From NCBI RefSeq assembly GCF_045446075.1, contig NZ_JBJJBQ010000001.1, positions 734,497 to 798,496 of the forward strand: DNA of 64,000 nucleotides, written 5' to 3'. Position numbers and translations under genes: made by a program. Below the pieces are notes generated by a model. That model was not told the DNA's origin, ran no database searches, and saw only the letters and a program-made list of their open reading frames with translations. The stretch is from Flavisericum labens (lineage in GTDB: Bacteria > Bacteroidota > Bacteroidia > Flavobacteriales > Flavobacteriaceae). Numbering within the stretch: position 1 is the first letter of the stretch; every line of letters starts with the position of its first letter. Below are positions 17,316 to 25,311 of this stretch, in pieces.

Positions 17316-20090
17316 TTATAAATCATAAGAGATGCCAACTGAAAATGAGATGCCTCTCTTGTAGGTGTTCATTGTTAGTTTTTCTGGGATATCCCTGTAT
17401 CTATCAAAACTTGGGTTCAATATGTTTTTCACGTTAAATTTTGCTCCTAAATTCTTGTTGAATTTGTGGCTGAACACAAAGTCTAAAAGCGGAACTCCTT
17501 TTTCAATGATGTTTTCTTTAAAGTTTGTACCAATACTATAAACTTTGTCACTTTGGTAGTTGAATACCAACGTTGAAATGGTTTCTTTTTCGTTTAGTTC
17601 AAACCTGTATGAAACATCGGCGTTAAGCGTAAAGGGTGCAGCACCTTCCAATTGAGAGCTGTCTCCGGTGTAGTTGAACAGGGTGTTGGCTGTATTGAAT
17701 TCAAGTTTAGTGTTCATCAAGGTGGCGTTACCACCAAGAGAAAGGGTTTGAGATTTTTCACTATCTGCATCTTCGATAGAGATAATATCCAGTTTGCCTT
17801 CTAATTCCAATCCAAAAACAGTAGCATCACCAGAATTGTCGAAGGTGAAATCTCTTTCGATTGCAGAGTTTCTTTCCAAACGGTTAATGGAGTTTTGAAT
17901 TAATTTTCCGAAAACGCCTATAGAAATAAGTTCGCTCTTATTGGGGAACAACTCAAACTTAAGTTCTCCGTTATAGTTGTCTGATGGAATCAAGGCTGGG
18001 TTACCACTTTCTTGATAGTTGATGCCCTCGTAAGTAAAGGGGGCAATTTCCTTAAACTGTGGGTAGGTATATGTTACGCTACCTGAGGCTCTTAAGTTGA
18101 TTTTGTCGTTAAGCTGATATTTCAGGTTAAGAGTAGGTAAAACGTATTGTTTGTCCAAAGTAATTTGGCTATTGTTAGAGTAACCTGGGAAACTAATATT
18201 GGTATCCCATTCTACATCCATTTTTACATTCTCTGCACGTACACCAACATTGGCGGTAAATTTTTCGTTGAATTTATAAACCGCATCAATATATGCAGCA
18301 TGTGTGGTTTTTTTGGCGTCGTATAATTGAGGAAGGTAAGTTTCGGCATCGTCGCTATTCCTTCCTCTAGAGGTCTCAATGCCAAACACTCCATTGTCCA
18401 AATTGGCTTGGTTGAATGTGGCGTCTAAATTCTCTACATCTACAAACGTATTCCTTGGGTTAAAGAAGTTATGGTCAAAGTAAATACCGTCAAATTTTCT
18501 GTTGGTAATATTACCGTTATATCCCAATGTTATTTTGCCTTTGTTTTCAAAACGGTCGCCAAGGTATTTTACCACATTTAAGTTTCCAGCGATACTGTTT
18601 TCAAATAAGTTACCATAAAATCTACTGTTGTCTCTAACGGCATTTTGGGAGATTCTGGTGGTGTTGGTATCGTTGTTTATAATAAAGGTGTTTTTTCTTC
18701 GGTCTGGCTCGTCATTGTAAATGGCATTGTAGCTTAAGGCTGCGTTGGCATCAAAAGATTCACCAAATTGGTGCTCAGATAACAACTGGTTAACAAAAAG
18801 TTTATTTTGAATTTCTGTTTGCAATATTACGTTAACTAATCTGTTGTCTTCAGCATCTCTACCAATGTCATTTGTTGTTCCAACAAAATCTTCAATTTTC
18901 TGAGTGTTGGAGTGAACAAACAAATGATTGTAGCTCAGTTTGTGGTTGTTGTTGATTTTATAGACCAAATTACCCATTAACATCTTAGAGGCATTATAAT
19001 CATAGGTTTCTGTATCAAAAATAGACCCTACGTTTAAAGTACCGTTATCATAAACATCAACTATTGCATCAGAACGCCCATCGCGATAAGCATACTTGTT
19101 ATCAAAAGAGCCTACTAGGAATATGCTAATATTACTTTCGTCAGATAATGTTATTTTTTTTCCGTAGTTCAATGAAACGCCCAATGTTGGATTGGCTTTG
19201 CCAGAATTTGGAGAATAGCTGTTGTCAAAATTGTAATTTGACAAACTTCTTATTTTATGATGGGTGTTAGAGTTTACTCCAAGCCAATTGGCACCATCCA
19301 TTTCCTTAAAATCATTAAAGGTGGTTTGGGTGTTCCCCCCAGAAGAAAGGCTGACTTTAAACAACGATTTCTCTGTAGTTTCTTTGCTGTCAATGTCTAT
19401 ACTTGCACCCGATACATCTGAAGACATATAAGAAGAAAACGCCTTGCCTATGCCAACACTTTCAATAATGTCTGAACTAAATAATGAAAGATCGATGTTT
19501 TTGTTTCTGGGGTCGTTTGATGGTAAAGGCAAACCGTTAAGAGTGGTAGAGTTGTAGCGATCGCCTAAACCACGAACATAAATTTTACTAGACCCTTCCT
19601 GCTTGTTAACGCCAGTAACTTTTAGTGTGGCATCGGCAGCATCCGATACCGCTTTTTTGCTTAGCTCCTGTGCGCCTATGGCCGTTTTTATTTCTACCGC
19701 CTTTTTCTGCTCTAATAAAAGTGCTGTTTCACTTTCGCGTTTTGTTGTTGTAGTAATAACAACTTCATCTAATGAGGCTGCACTTGCACCCATGGGTACA
19801 TTAACTTCGGTTACTTTTCCGGCAACAACTGTTACGGGCAGTTCTTGGGTTTCGTAACCCACAAAACTATAAATTAAGGTATAATCTCCAGGTTCTAAAT
19901 TTTCTAAAGCGTATAAGCCGTCAAAATCTGATGTGGTGCCTTTAGTGGTACCTTTTATTAAAACGTTAGCAAAGGCCAAAGGTTCGTTGTTGTACTCTTT
20001 GTCGGTTAGTTTACCAACCACAGAACCAGTGTTTTGTGCTTGTGAAATAGCCGCTATAATTAGCATTACAAATAGGGTGAATTTTTTCAT
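17316..20090 (-). CDS. TonB-dependent receptor with CarboxypepD_reg-like domain
   Basis: This 924-residue outer-membrane receptor has several parts. There is a signal peptide (LFVMLIIAAISQAQ), a CarboxypepD_reg-like beta-sandwich (residues about 22-105, SVVGKLTDKEYN to FVGYETQELPV), and a plug domain (about 130-240, KIYVRGLGDRYNSTTLNG, then DVSGASIDIDSKE). A 22-strand barrel runs to the C-terminus (ISFSVGISYDL). No SusD partner is adjacent, so it is not a classical glycan SusC. The upstream five-copy 11-bp array suggests it is made under phosphate limitation. A phosphorus-containing ligand is therefore a reasonable inference, but the ligand is unknown. Confidence 0.93.
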   Translation of the reverse strand: MKKFTLFVMLIIAAISQAQNTGSVVGKLTDKEYNNEPLAFANVLIKGTTKGTTSDFDGLYALENLEPGDYTLIYSFVGYETQELPVTVVAGKVTEVNVPMGASAASLDEVVITTTTKRESETALLLEQKKAVEIKTAIGAQELSKKAVSDAADATLKVTGVNKQEGSSKIYVRGLGDRYNSTTLNGLPLPSNDPRNKNIDLSLFSSDIIESVGIGKAFSSYMSSDVSGASIDIDSKETTEKSLFKVSLSSGGNTQTTFNDFKEMDGANWLGVNSNTHHKIRSLSNYNFDNSYSPNSGKANPTLGVSLNYGKKITLSDESNISIFLVGSFDNKYAYRDGRSDAIVDVYDNGTLNVGSIFDTETYDYNASKMLMGNLVYKINNNHKLSYNHLFVHSNTQKIEDFVGTTNDIGRDAEDNRLVNVILQTEIQNKLFVNQLLSEHQFGESFDANAALSYNAIYNDEPDRRKNTFIINNDTNTTRISQNAVRDNSRFYGNLFENSIAGNLNVVKYLGDRFENKGKITLGYNGNITNRKFDGIYFDHNFFNPRNTFVDVENLDATFNQANLDNGVFGIETSRGRNSDDAETYLPQLYDAKKTTHAAYIDAVYKFNEKFTANVGVRAENVKMDVEWDTNISFPGYSNNSQITLDKQYVLPTLNLKYQLNDKINLRASGSVTYTYPQFKEIAPFTYEGINYQESGNPALIPSDNYNGELKFELFPNKSELISIGVFGKLIQNSINRLERNSAIERDFTFDNSGDATVFGLELEGKLDIISIEDADSEKSQTLSLGGNATLMNTKLEFNTANTLFNYTGDSSQLEGAAPFTLNADVSYRFELNEKETISTLVFNYQSDKVYSIGTNFKENIIEKGVPLLDFVFSHKFNKNLGAKFNVKNILNPSFDRYRDIPEKLTMNTYKRGISFSVGISYDL

Positions 20091-20110
20091 ATTCTTAGTT
20101 TTTATCTAGG

Positions 20111-20191
20111 TGCAAAGAACGAAACACTATATAAACGGAATGTTATCTATAGGTTAAACAATGGTGACAGGAGGGTTATCTAAATGTTATG
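20111..20191 (-). promoter_or_regulatory. Five-copy 11-bp Pho-box-like array of the TonB receptor
   Basis: Repeats begin at 20141 (TGTTATC), 20152 (GGTTAAA), 20163 (GGTGACA), 20174 (GGTTATC) and 20185 (TGTTATG). The promoter core TGCAAAGAAC is at 20111, again 30 bp from the first repeat. Confidence 0.6.
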
Positions 20192-20339
20192 AAAAAAGAG
20201 GTGAAGAATGTATGAGGTTACAATTTGTTAACACTAAAAAAGGTAATAGTAAGGAGCTCAGTAAATAAGATGATTCGGTGGCAAAGTGTTGAAAATAAAT
20301 TAACGCTTGTACATTTTGAAAATAAAATTTGGTTTAGGT
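20192..20339. other. Spacer between array and structured repeat
   Basis: This is part of a 478-bp gene-free stretch (20091-20568). Apart from the phosphate-type array and the inverted repeat described separately, I see no ORF or RNA gene in it. Confidence 0.4.
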
Positions 20340-20456
20340 GTCAGTTCGAGTGATTTTGAGGCATGCAAAATCGCATCGAGAACTCTTTGTTAGATGAAAA
20401 TTCTTTTTCTCGATACAAATTTCACTCATTCTGTCGTGAAACCCACTCGAATTGAC
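20340..20456. repeat. 117-bp nested inverted-repeat element
   Basis: The outer arms GTCAGTTCGAGTG (20340) and CACTCGAATTGAC (20444) pair with one mismatch. The inner arms ATCGAGAA (20375) and TTCTCGAT (20407) pair perfectly. The nested palindrome resembles a REP/MITE-like intergenic element. Confidence 0.6.
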
Positions 20457-20568
20457 GAATTTCATCAAAATGCACAACCGCTTAAAGCATTAAAATTTAA
20501 TCTAACAGAGCAGTTCAGATTTTAAATAGTAATCGGTAAAATTGGATATTTAGGTAGAGGAGCAGCGT

Positions 20569-20958
20569 CTACTGTTCCGAAGTGTTTTGCTGGCCATTTT
20601 CAGAATTGGCCATGGCCATGGCTAGAGTAATATCATCCATTGAAACCTGCGTTGCCTCTAAAGCTAACTTTAACTCTACAGGGTTAAAAGCATCAACGTG
20701 AACCTTAACTTCTTTTGTTTCGTAACCTACAAAGGTGTAAACCAAAGTGTAGTCACCAGATTTAAGGTTTTCTAAAACAAACATGCCACTCAAATCGGTG
20801 TTCGATTTGATGTCGGTACCTTTAAGGGAAACTTCAGCCATAACTAGCGGACTATCTTTTAATTCCGCATCTAACACTTTGCCTACTATTATGCCAGTAT
20901 CTTGGCTATAACAAAACGGGGCAATTAGAAATGCGATAATGTATAAGAGATGTTTCAT
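20569..20958 (-). CDS. Stand-alone CarboxypepD_reg-like secreted protein
   Basis: The 129-residue protein has a signal peptide (IIAFLIAPFCYSQ) and then a single CarboxypepD_reg-like domain. It is clearly related to the N-terminal domain of the TonB receptor downstream: GKVLDAE against GKLTDKE, FVLENLKSGDYTLVYTFVGYETKE against an almost identical stretch. No plug or barrel follows. The last 25 residues are polar and Gln/Asn-rich. It could be a soluble periplasmic partner or decoy of the receptor, or the remnant of a second receptor. It has its own five-copy 11-bp array, which argues for an expressed gene. Confidence 0.8.
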   Translation of the reverse strand: MKHLLYIIAFLIAPFCYSQDTGIIVGKVLDAELKDSPLVMAEVSLKGTDIKSNTDLSGMFVLENLKSGDYTLVYTFVGYETKEVKVHVDAFNPVELKLALEATQVSMDDITLAMAMANSENGQQNTSEQ

Positions 20959-20979
20959 AAAGACTATAATAAACTTTAA

Positions 20980-21060
20980 TGCAAATTAACTGTGTTAAGA
21001 TGATTTGAATGTTACTTAAATATTAAACGTCTGTGATTAAAATGTTAAGCGAATGTTAAC
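20980..21060 (-). promoter_or_regulatory. Five-copy 11-bp Pho-box-like array of the CarboxypepD_reg gene
   Basis: Repeats begin at 21010 (TGTTACT), 21021 (TATTAAA), 21032 (TGTGATT), 21043 (TGTTAAG) and 21054 (TGTTAAC). The promoter core TGCAAATTAAC is at 20980, 30 bp from the first repeat. dgt is divergent, on the far side of the array. Confidence 0.6.
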
Positions 21061-21143
21061 AACCGTACCGCTCAAAAAAAGTAGAGGAAAAAGGAAACGT
21101 TAAAAAGAACTTTTTTATCTTGCCTTGGCTTTAAATAAACACT

Positions 21144-22484
21144 ATGAACTGGGAACAATTACTATCCTTAAAACGCTTTGGCGATACCAATAAAAGATTA
21201 CGAAAAGAACAAGATGAAACCCGCTTGGGCTTTGAGGTAGATTACGACCGCATTATATTTTCTTCGGAGTTTAGGAGCCTTCAAGATAAAACCCAGGTGA
21301 TTCCGCTATCGCAAACCGATTTTGTGCATACACGTTTAACACACAGTTTAGAAGTAAGTGTGGTTGGGCGCTCTTTGGGACGAAAAGTGGGTTTGAAGCT
21401 TTTGGAAAAATACCCACATTTACAAAATATACATGGTTACCAAGCCAACGATTTTGGAGCTATTGTGGCTACCGCAGCTTTGGCGCACGATATTGGTAAC
21501 CCACCATTTGGACATTCGGGAGAAAAGGCCATTGGTGAATTTTTTAAAACGGGCGCCGGTAAAAAATATAAAGATGAATTAACCGATAAACAATACCAAG
21601 ACCTTTGTGATTTTGAAGGTAATGCCAACGGATTTAAAATATTAACGCAAAGTCGTGCTGGCCGAAAAGGAGGGTTGCGCATGAGTTATGCCACGCTTGG
21701 TGCGTTTACAAAATACCCAAAGGAATCTTTGCCCAAGAAACCCACTAAGCATATTGCCGATAAAAAATATGGGTTTTTTCAAAGTGATAAAGAAGCGTTT
21801 ATCGATGTAGCCAATGAGCTGGGATTGGTAAAACGGAGCAACAAACACATTAGTTTTTCGCGCCACCCGTTAACATATTTGGTTGAAGCGGCCGATGATA
21901 TTTGTTACACCATCATTGATTTTGAAGATGGTATCAATCTGGGACTCATTCAAGAAGAATATGCTTTAGAATACCTTTCTAAAGTTATTCGTGAAAATAT
22001 TATTCCAGAAAACTACTATGCACTATCCAGCAGGGAAGACCGCATTGGTTACCTTCGTGCGTTGGCTATTGGGGCTTTAATAAACGATGCTGTCGATATC
22101 TTTATGAAGTACGAAGAAGCTATTTTAAGCGGCGATTTCGATTCGGCATTATTGGATAAAAGTAAGTATGATGCCCAAATTAAAGATATTATTAAAATAA
22201 GCATTGCCAACGTTTACCAATCAGAAGAAGTAATTGATAAAGAAATAGCGGGTTACCAAATCATCAATAAGCTATTGGGCGTTTATACATCTGCTGTTAA
22301 TAATTCGTATGACGGTACCGCTTCAAACTACGATAAGTTAATACTTGAGCGTTTACCGGAAACCATTAATTTTAAAACCGAAGATCTATACCAAAGGTTA
22401 TTATCGGTTAGCCATTATGTATCGTTACTGTCTGATAGTAAGGCCATTCAGAATTTTAAAAAGATTGAAGGGGTTACATTTTAG
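21144..22484 (+). CDS. dgt: dNTP triphosphohydrolase (dGTPase-like)
   Basis: This 446-residue cytoplasmic HD-domain enzyme hydrolyses dNTPs to nucleosides and triphosphate. The metal-binding residues are visible: H in TRLTHSLEVS near residue 67, the HD pair in LAHDIGNPPFGHSGE near residue 115, and a later Asp in EAADDICYTIID near residue 251. The N-terminal DETRLGFEVDYDRIIFSSEFRSLQDKTQV is also typical of dGTPase-like proteins. Length agrees with the family. Together with nrdAB it controls dNTP pools. The start ATG follows 83 bp after the phosphate-type array, but I have no evidence that the array governs it. Confidence 0.95.
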   Translation: MNWEQLLSLKRFGDTNKRLRKEQDETRLGFEVDYDRIIFSSEFRSLQDKTQVIPLSQTDFVHTRLTHSLEVSVVGRSLGRKVGLKLLEKYPHLQNIHGYQANDFGAIVATAALAHDIGNPPFGHSGEKAIGEFFKTGAGKKYKDELTDKQYQDLCDFEGNANGFKILTQSRAGRKGGLRMSYATLGAFTKYPKESLPKKPTKHIADKKYGFFQSDKEAFIDVANELGLVKRSNKHISFSRHPLTYLVEAADDICYTIIDFEDGINLGLIQEEYALEYLSKVIRENIIPENYYALSSREDRIGYLRALAIGALINDAVDIFMKYEEAILSGDFDSALLDKSKYDAQIKDIIKISIANVYQSEEVIDKEIAGYQIINKLLGVYTSAVNNSYDGTASNYDKLILERLPETINFKTEDLYQRLLSVSHYVSLLSDSKAIQNFKKIEGVTF

Positions 22485-22516
22485 GCTTTTTTAGAGGTTC
22501 GTTTAACGGTTTGGCT

Positions 22517-22546
22517 ATGCTCAGTATCCCGAAGGGTATTGCGCAT
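22517..22546. repeat. Imperfect palindrome at the edge of the HNH island
   Basis: ATGCTCAGTATCCC-GAA-GGGTATTGCGCAT pairs at about 11 of 14 positions. It lies directly downstream of the two minus-strand HNH-type genes and may be a terminator or a repeat boundary. Confidence 0.45.
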
Positions 22547-22564
22547 GGGTGTTGTTGTGCTTAG

Positions 22565-22888
22565 TTATTTTAATCTCGGTGGTTTTTTAATAGCGTCTTT
22601 AACTACTTGACCTACGGAGTGTTTGTTAATGTTGTTTCTTTTACAATAATCGCTTAGAAACCAATCTTCCAAAAGTTTTGCTCCTTTACTGGAATTGCAA
22701 GACATACAACAAAGTGAAATATTATCTATTCCATTGATTCGAATATCATTCACTATATGCTCCCAAGAAGGTTTCTGTTTTCTTGATTGGAGATTTTCTG
22801 AAAATTCCTTACCACAGTACACGCAAGAAACATCTCTTTTCTTAACGTAGTCCTCAACTTCTTTTGGTACGCCCCAACGATTAGCCAT
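22565..22888 (-). CDS. Small HNH endonuclease
   Basis: The 107-residue protein has the HNH architecture: a zinc knuckle CVYC (residues 18-21), the first His in WEHI, an Asn in DNISLCC, and a second knuckle CMSCNSSKG near residue 80. Length fits free-standing HNH nucleases of the 5-methylcytosine-type/phage-like group. The substrate is unknown. It starts one base after the stop of the upstream gene, so the two are certainly co-transcribed. The pair forms an isolated island between dgt and dxs. Confidence 0.85.
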   Translation of the reverse strand: MANRWGVPKEVEDYVKKRDVSCVYCGKEFSENLQSRKQKPSWEHIVNDIRINGIDNISLCCMSCNSSKGAKLLEDWFLSDYCKRNNINKHSVGQVVKDAIKKPPRLK

Positions 22889-22889
22889 T

Positions 22890-23405
22890 TTATTTTTTCA
22901 GTTCAGTAATTAATTCTTGCCATTTTATTGAAGCAAATAAAATTCGTCTGTTAGTCAAAACATTTGAGATTCTTTGAGCCAATAAGCCACCGTAAACCAT
23001 TAACTCTTGGATATTCATGCTACTTTGAATATGTTGATTACAACGAGCAGAATAAAGCCCTATATTTTCGATAGAGCTACTTTTTTCAGGAATTTGATTT
23101 TGGGATAATAAATGACCCCATTCATATTTGATATAATCAATATCCCAATCGGAAGGTCTGTTCCAGCACAACGGTAATTCAGTGCCTTCAACATGGAAAA
23201 AAGGCCTGTGCTCCTGGGCTTCAAACAATAGGTAAACAACTTCTTTGAGTATGTCTTTTTTCTTTTGGTCAAACCGAACATTTGAAAAATCCTGTCTTAT
23301 GTGGTTAATTATTGATTTAACAAGCCTATCACTTCTTAAATCGACCTCATAGGCATCAGGATTTCGGTTTATTATATTTCTATGTTCTATTAGTTTCATC
23401 TTCAA
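22890..23405 (-). CDS. Unrecognised protein with a possible HNH-like core
   Basis: I do not recognise a named family for this 171-residue protein. Around residues 98-128 it has WGHLLSQNQ, then NIGLYSARCNQHIQSS. The spacing of H, N and H resembles an HNH fold without the zinc cysteines. The rest is helical with mixed charge and no signal peptide. It is the first gene of the two-gene island with the HNH endonuclease (1-bp gap), so the two proteins probably act together. Candidate roles are DNA processing, defence or a selfish nuclease pair, none proven. The start could also be the Met two codons later. Confidence 0.7.
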   Translation of the reverse strand: MKMKLIEHRNIINRNPDAYEVDLRSDRLVKSIINHIRQDFSNVRFDQKKKDILKEVVYLLFEAQEHRPFFHVEGTELPLCWNRPSDWDIDYIKYEWGHLLSQNQIPEKSSSIENIGLYSARCNQHIQSSMNIQELMVYGGLLAQRISNVLTNRRILFASIKWQELITELKK

Positions 23406-23493
23406 TTATACACAACGACATGATATGACATCGATTTAGTGTTAAACTAAAATAGTTGAAAATTTTTACAAAATCAAGTTTGTTTGTTACGTT

Positions 23494-25251
23494 TTATTCA
23501 AGATAGCGCTTAAAACATTTGCATAAACTTCTGGTATCCAGCTCTATAGTTTCTTGGAGTTCTTCAACGCTACCATGTTCCATAAACGTATCTGGAATGC
23601 CTAAGGTATTTATGGTATTATGGTAATTGTTTTCTGCAGCAAATTCCAAAACGGCGCTTCCAAAACCGCCTTTAATAGCGTTATCTTCAACGGTAATAAT
23701 AGTGTTGTAGGTTTTAAAAATGTGATGTAATAGTTTTTCGTCCAACGGTTTTACGAAACGCATATCGTAATGGGAAACATCTAAATTTACAATAGCTTCA
23801 GTAACGTTTTTGGCCATGTTACCAATGCTTAATATAGCCAGGTGCTTACCTGATTTTAGTTGAGCCCCTTTACCGATTTCAATTTTTTTGAATGGCTGTT
23901 TCCAATCAACCGTGATTCCTCTTCCTCTGGGATATCGTATAGCAATAGGTTGGTCTAGTCCCAGTTGGGCAGTGTACATGATGTTGCGAAGTTCCACTTC
24001 ATTTCTGGGCGCAAAAATAATAAGGTTGGGTATGCACCTTAAATAACTTAAATCGAAAACACCATGGTGTGTGGCGCCATCTTCACCAACCAAACCAGCG
24101 CGATCCAGACAAAAAATAACGGGTAGGTTTTGTAAGGCTACATCATGTATAATCTGGTCGTACCCGCGTTGTAAAAAAGTAGAATAGATATTGCAAAATG
24201 GAATAAGGCCTTGGGTGGCCATGCCAGCAGCCAATGTTACGGCATGCTGTTCGGCGATGCCTACATCAAATGCTCTCTCCGGAATTTCGGCCATCATATA
24301 CTTTAATGAACTGCCCGTGGGCATGGCAGGGGTAATGCCTACAATATTTTGGTTTTCTTTGGCGAGTTCAACTATGGTGTGTCCAAAAACGTCTTGGTAT
24401 TTGGGCGGCTGTACAACGGTTGGTTTAACCACTAAATCGCCCGTTTTCGCATCGAATTTTCCTGGAGCGTGATATTTTACTTGGTCGGTTTCGGCTTGTT
24501 TCAACCCTTTGCCTTTTGTAGTAATGATATGCAAAAACTTCGGGCCTTTTTTCTTCTTTAGCCTATTTAATTCTGAAATTATAGCGTCAAAATCGTGTCC
24601 GTCAATAGGTCCGTAATAATCAAAATTTAAGGCTTTTATGATGTTATTCCGTTTTTGAGTGCCTTTTTTAACGTTGGTTAAATATTGTTTTAAAGCTCCA
24701 ACGCTGGGGTCTATGCCTATGGCATTGTCATTTAAAATAACTAAAAGGTTGGCATCAGTAACTCCGGCATGGTTCAGGCCTTCGAATGCCATGCCACCGG
24801 CAATACTGGCATCGCCAATTACGGCGATATGTTGCTTTTCGGTATCTCCTTTAATTTTAGACGCAATGGCCATACCCAAGGCTGCCGAAATAGAAGTAGA
24901 AGCATGCCCAACACCAAATGCATCATAAATGCTTTCTTCTCGTTTTGGAAAACCACTAACACCTCCTAATTGCCGATTGGTATGGAAAATTTCTTTTCTG
25001 CCCGTTAAAATTTTATGTCCGTAAGCTTGATGGCCCACATCCCAAATGAGTTGGTCGTTTGGGGTATTAAATATGTAATGCAAGGCAATAGTTAACTCCA
25101 CAACACCCAAGCTGGCACCTAAATGACCTTCTTTTGTTGCAACAATATTTATAATGAATTCGCGTAACTCTTGGGCAAGTTGAGGTAGGTCTTTGGGGTT
25201 TAAAAGACGGAGTTCTCGTGGAGAATTGATTCTATCTATTAATTTCTGCAT
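23494..25251 (-). CDS. dxs: 1-deoxy-D-xylulose-5-phosphate synthase
   Basis: This thiamine-diphosphate enzyme condenses pyruvate and glyceraldehyde-3-phosphate, the first step of the non-mevalonate isoprenoid pathway. The 585 residues include TKEGHLGASLGVVELT (residue 40), GHQAYGHKILTGR (73), the ThDP/Mg signature IGDASIAGGMAFEGLNHAG (145-163) and the second-half motif VGIAEQHAVTLAAGMA with its catalytic Glu (near 335). Slightly shorter than E. coli Dxs (620), as usual in Bacteroidota. A TACATTTG core 8 bases upstream of the ATG suggests an almost leaderless transcript. Confidence 0.97.
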   Translation of the reverse strand: MQKLIDRINSPRELRLLNPKDLPQLAQELREFIINIVATKEGHLGASLGVVELTIALHYIFNTPNDQLIWDVGHQAYGHKILTGRKEIFHTNRQLGGVSGFPKREESIYDAFGVGHASTSISAALGMAIASKIKGDTEKQHIAVIGDASIAGGMAFEGLNHAGVTDANLLVILNDNAIGIDPSVGALKQYLTNVKKGTQKRNNIIKALNFDYYGPIDGHDFDAIISELNRLKKKKGPKFLHIITTKGKGLKQAETDQVKYHAPGKFDAKTGDLVVKPTVVQPPKYQDVFGHTIVELAKENQNIVGITPAMPTGSSLKYMMAEIPERAFDVGIAEQHAVTLAAGMATQGLIPFCNIYSTFLQRGYDQIIHDVALQNLPVIFCLDRAGLVGEDGATHHGVFDLSYLRCIPNLIIFAPRNEVELRNIMYTAQLGLDQPIAIRYPRGRGITVDWKQPFKKIEIGKGAQLKSGKHLAILSIGNMAKNVTEAIVNLDVSHYDMRFVKPLDEKLLHHIFKTYNTIITVEDNAIKGGFGSAVLEFAAENNYHNTINTLGIPDTFMEHGSVEELQETIELDTRSLCKCFKRYLE

Positions 25252-25258
25252 TTGGTTA

Positions 25259-25266
25259 CAAATGTA
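25259..25266 (-). promoter_or_regulatory. Putative -7 element of dxs
   Basis: TACATTTG on the minus strand fits TAnnTTTG exactly. Transcription would begin about at the ATG at 25251, so the dxs mRNA may be leaderless. Confidence 0.4.
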
Positions 25267-25279
25267 GCAGATGATATTG

Positions 25280-25287
25280 TATTTTTG
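25280..25287 (+). promoter_or_regulatory. Putative -7 element of tadA
   Basis: TATTTTTG fits TAnnTTTG and would start transcription near 25294, 18 bases before the ATG. It is divergent from the dxs promoter. Confidence 0.4.
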
Positions 25288-25311
25288 ATTTTAAACCAAA
25301 AGTTTATTTAG

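Noticed and set aside
17316..20090. TonB receptor as a SusC of a polysaccharide locus
   Set aside because: No SusD follows, no glycan enzymes are near it, and its promoter array points to phosphate control.
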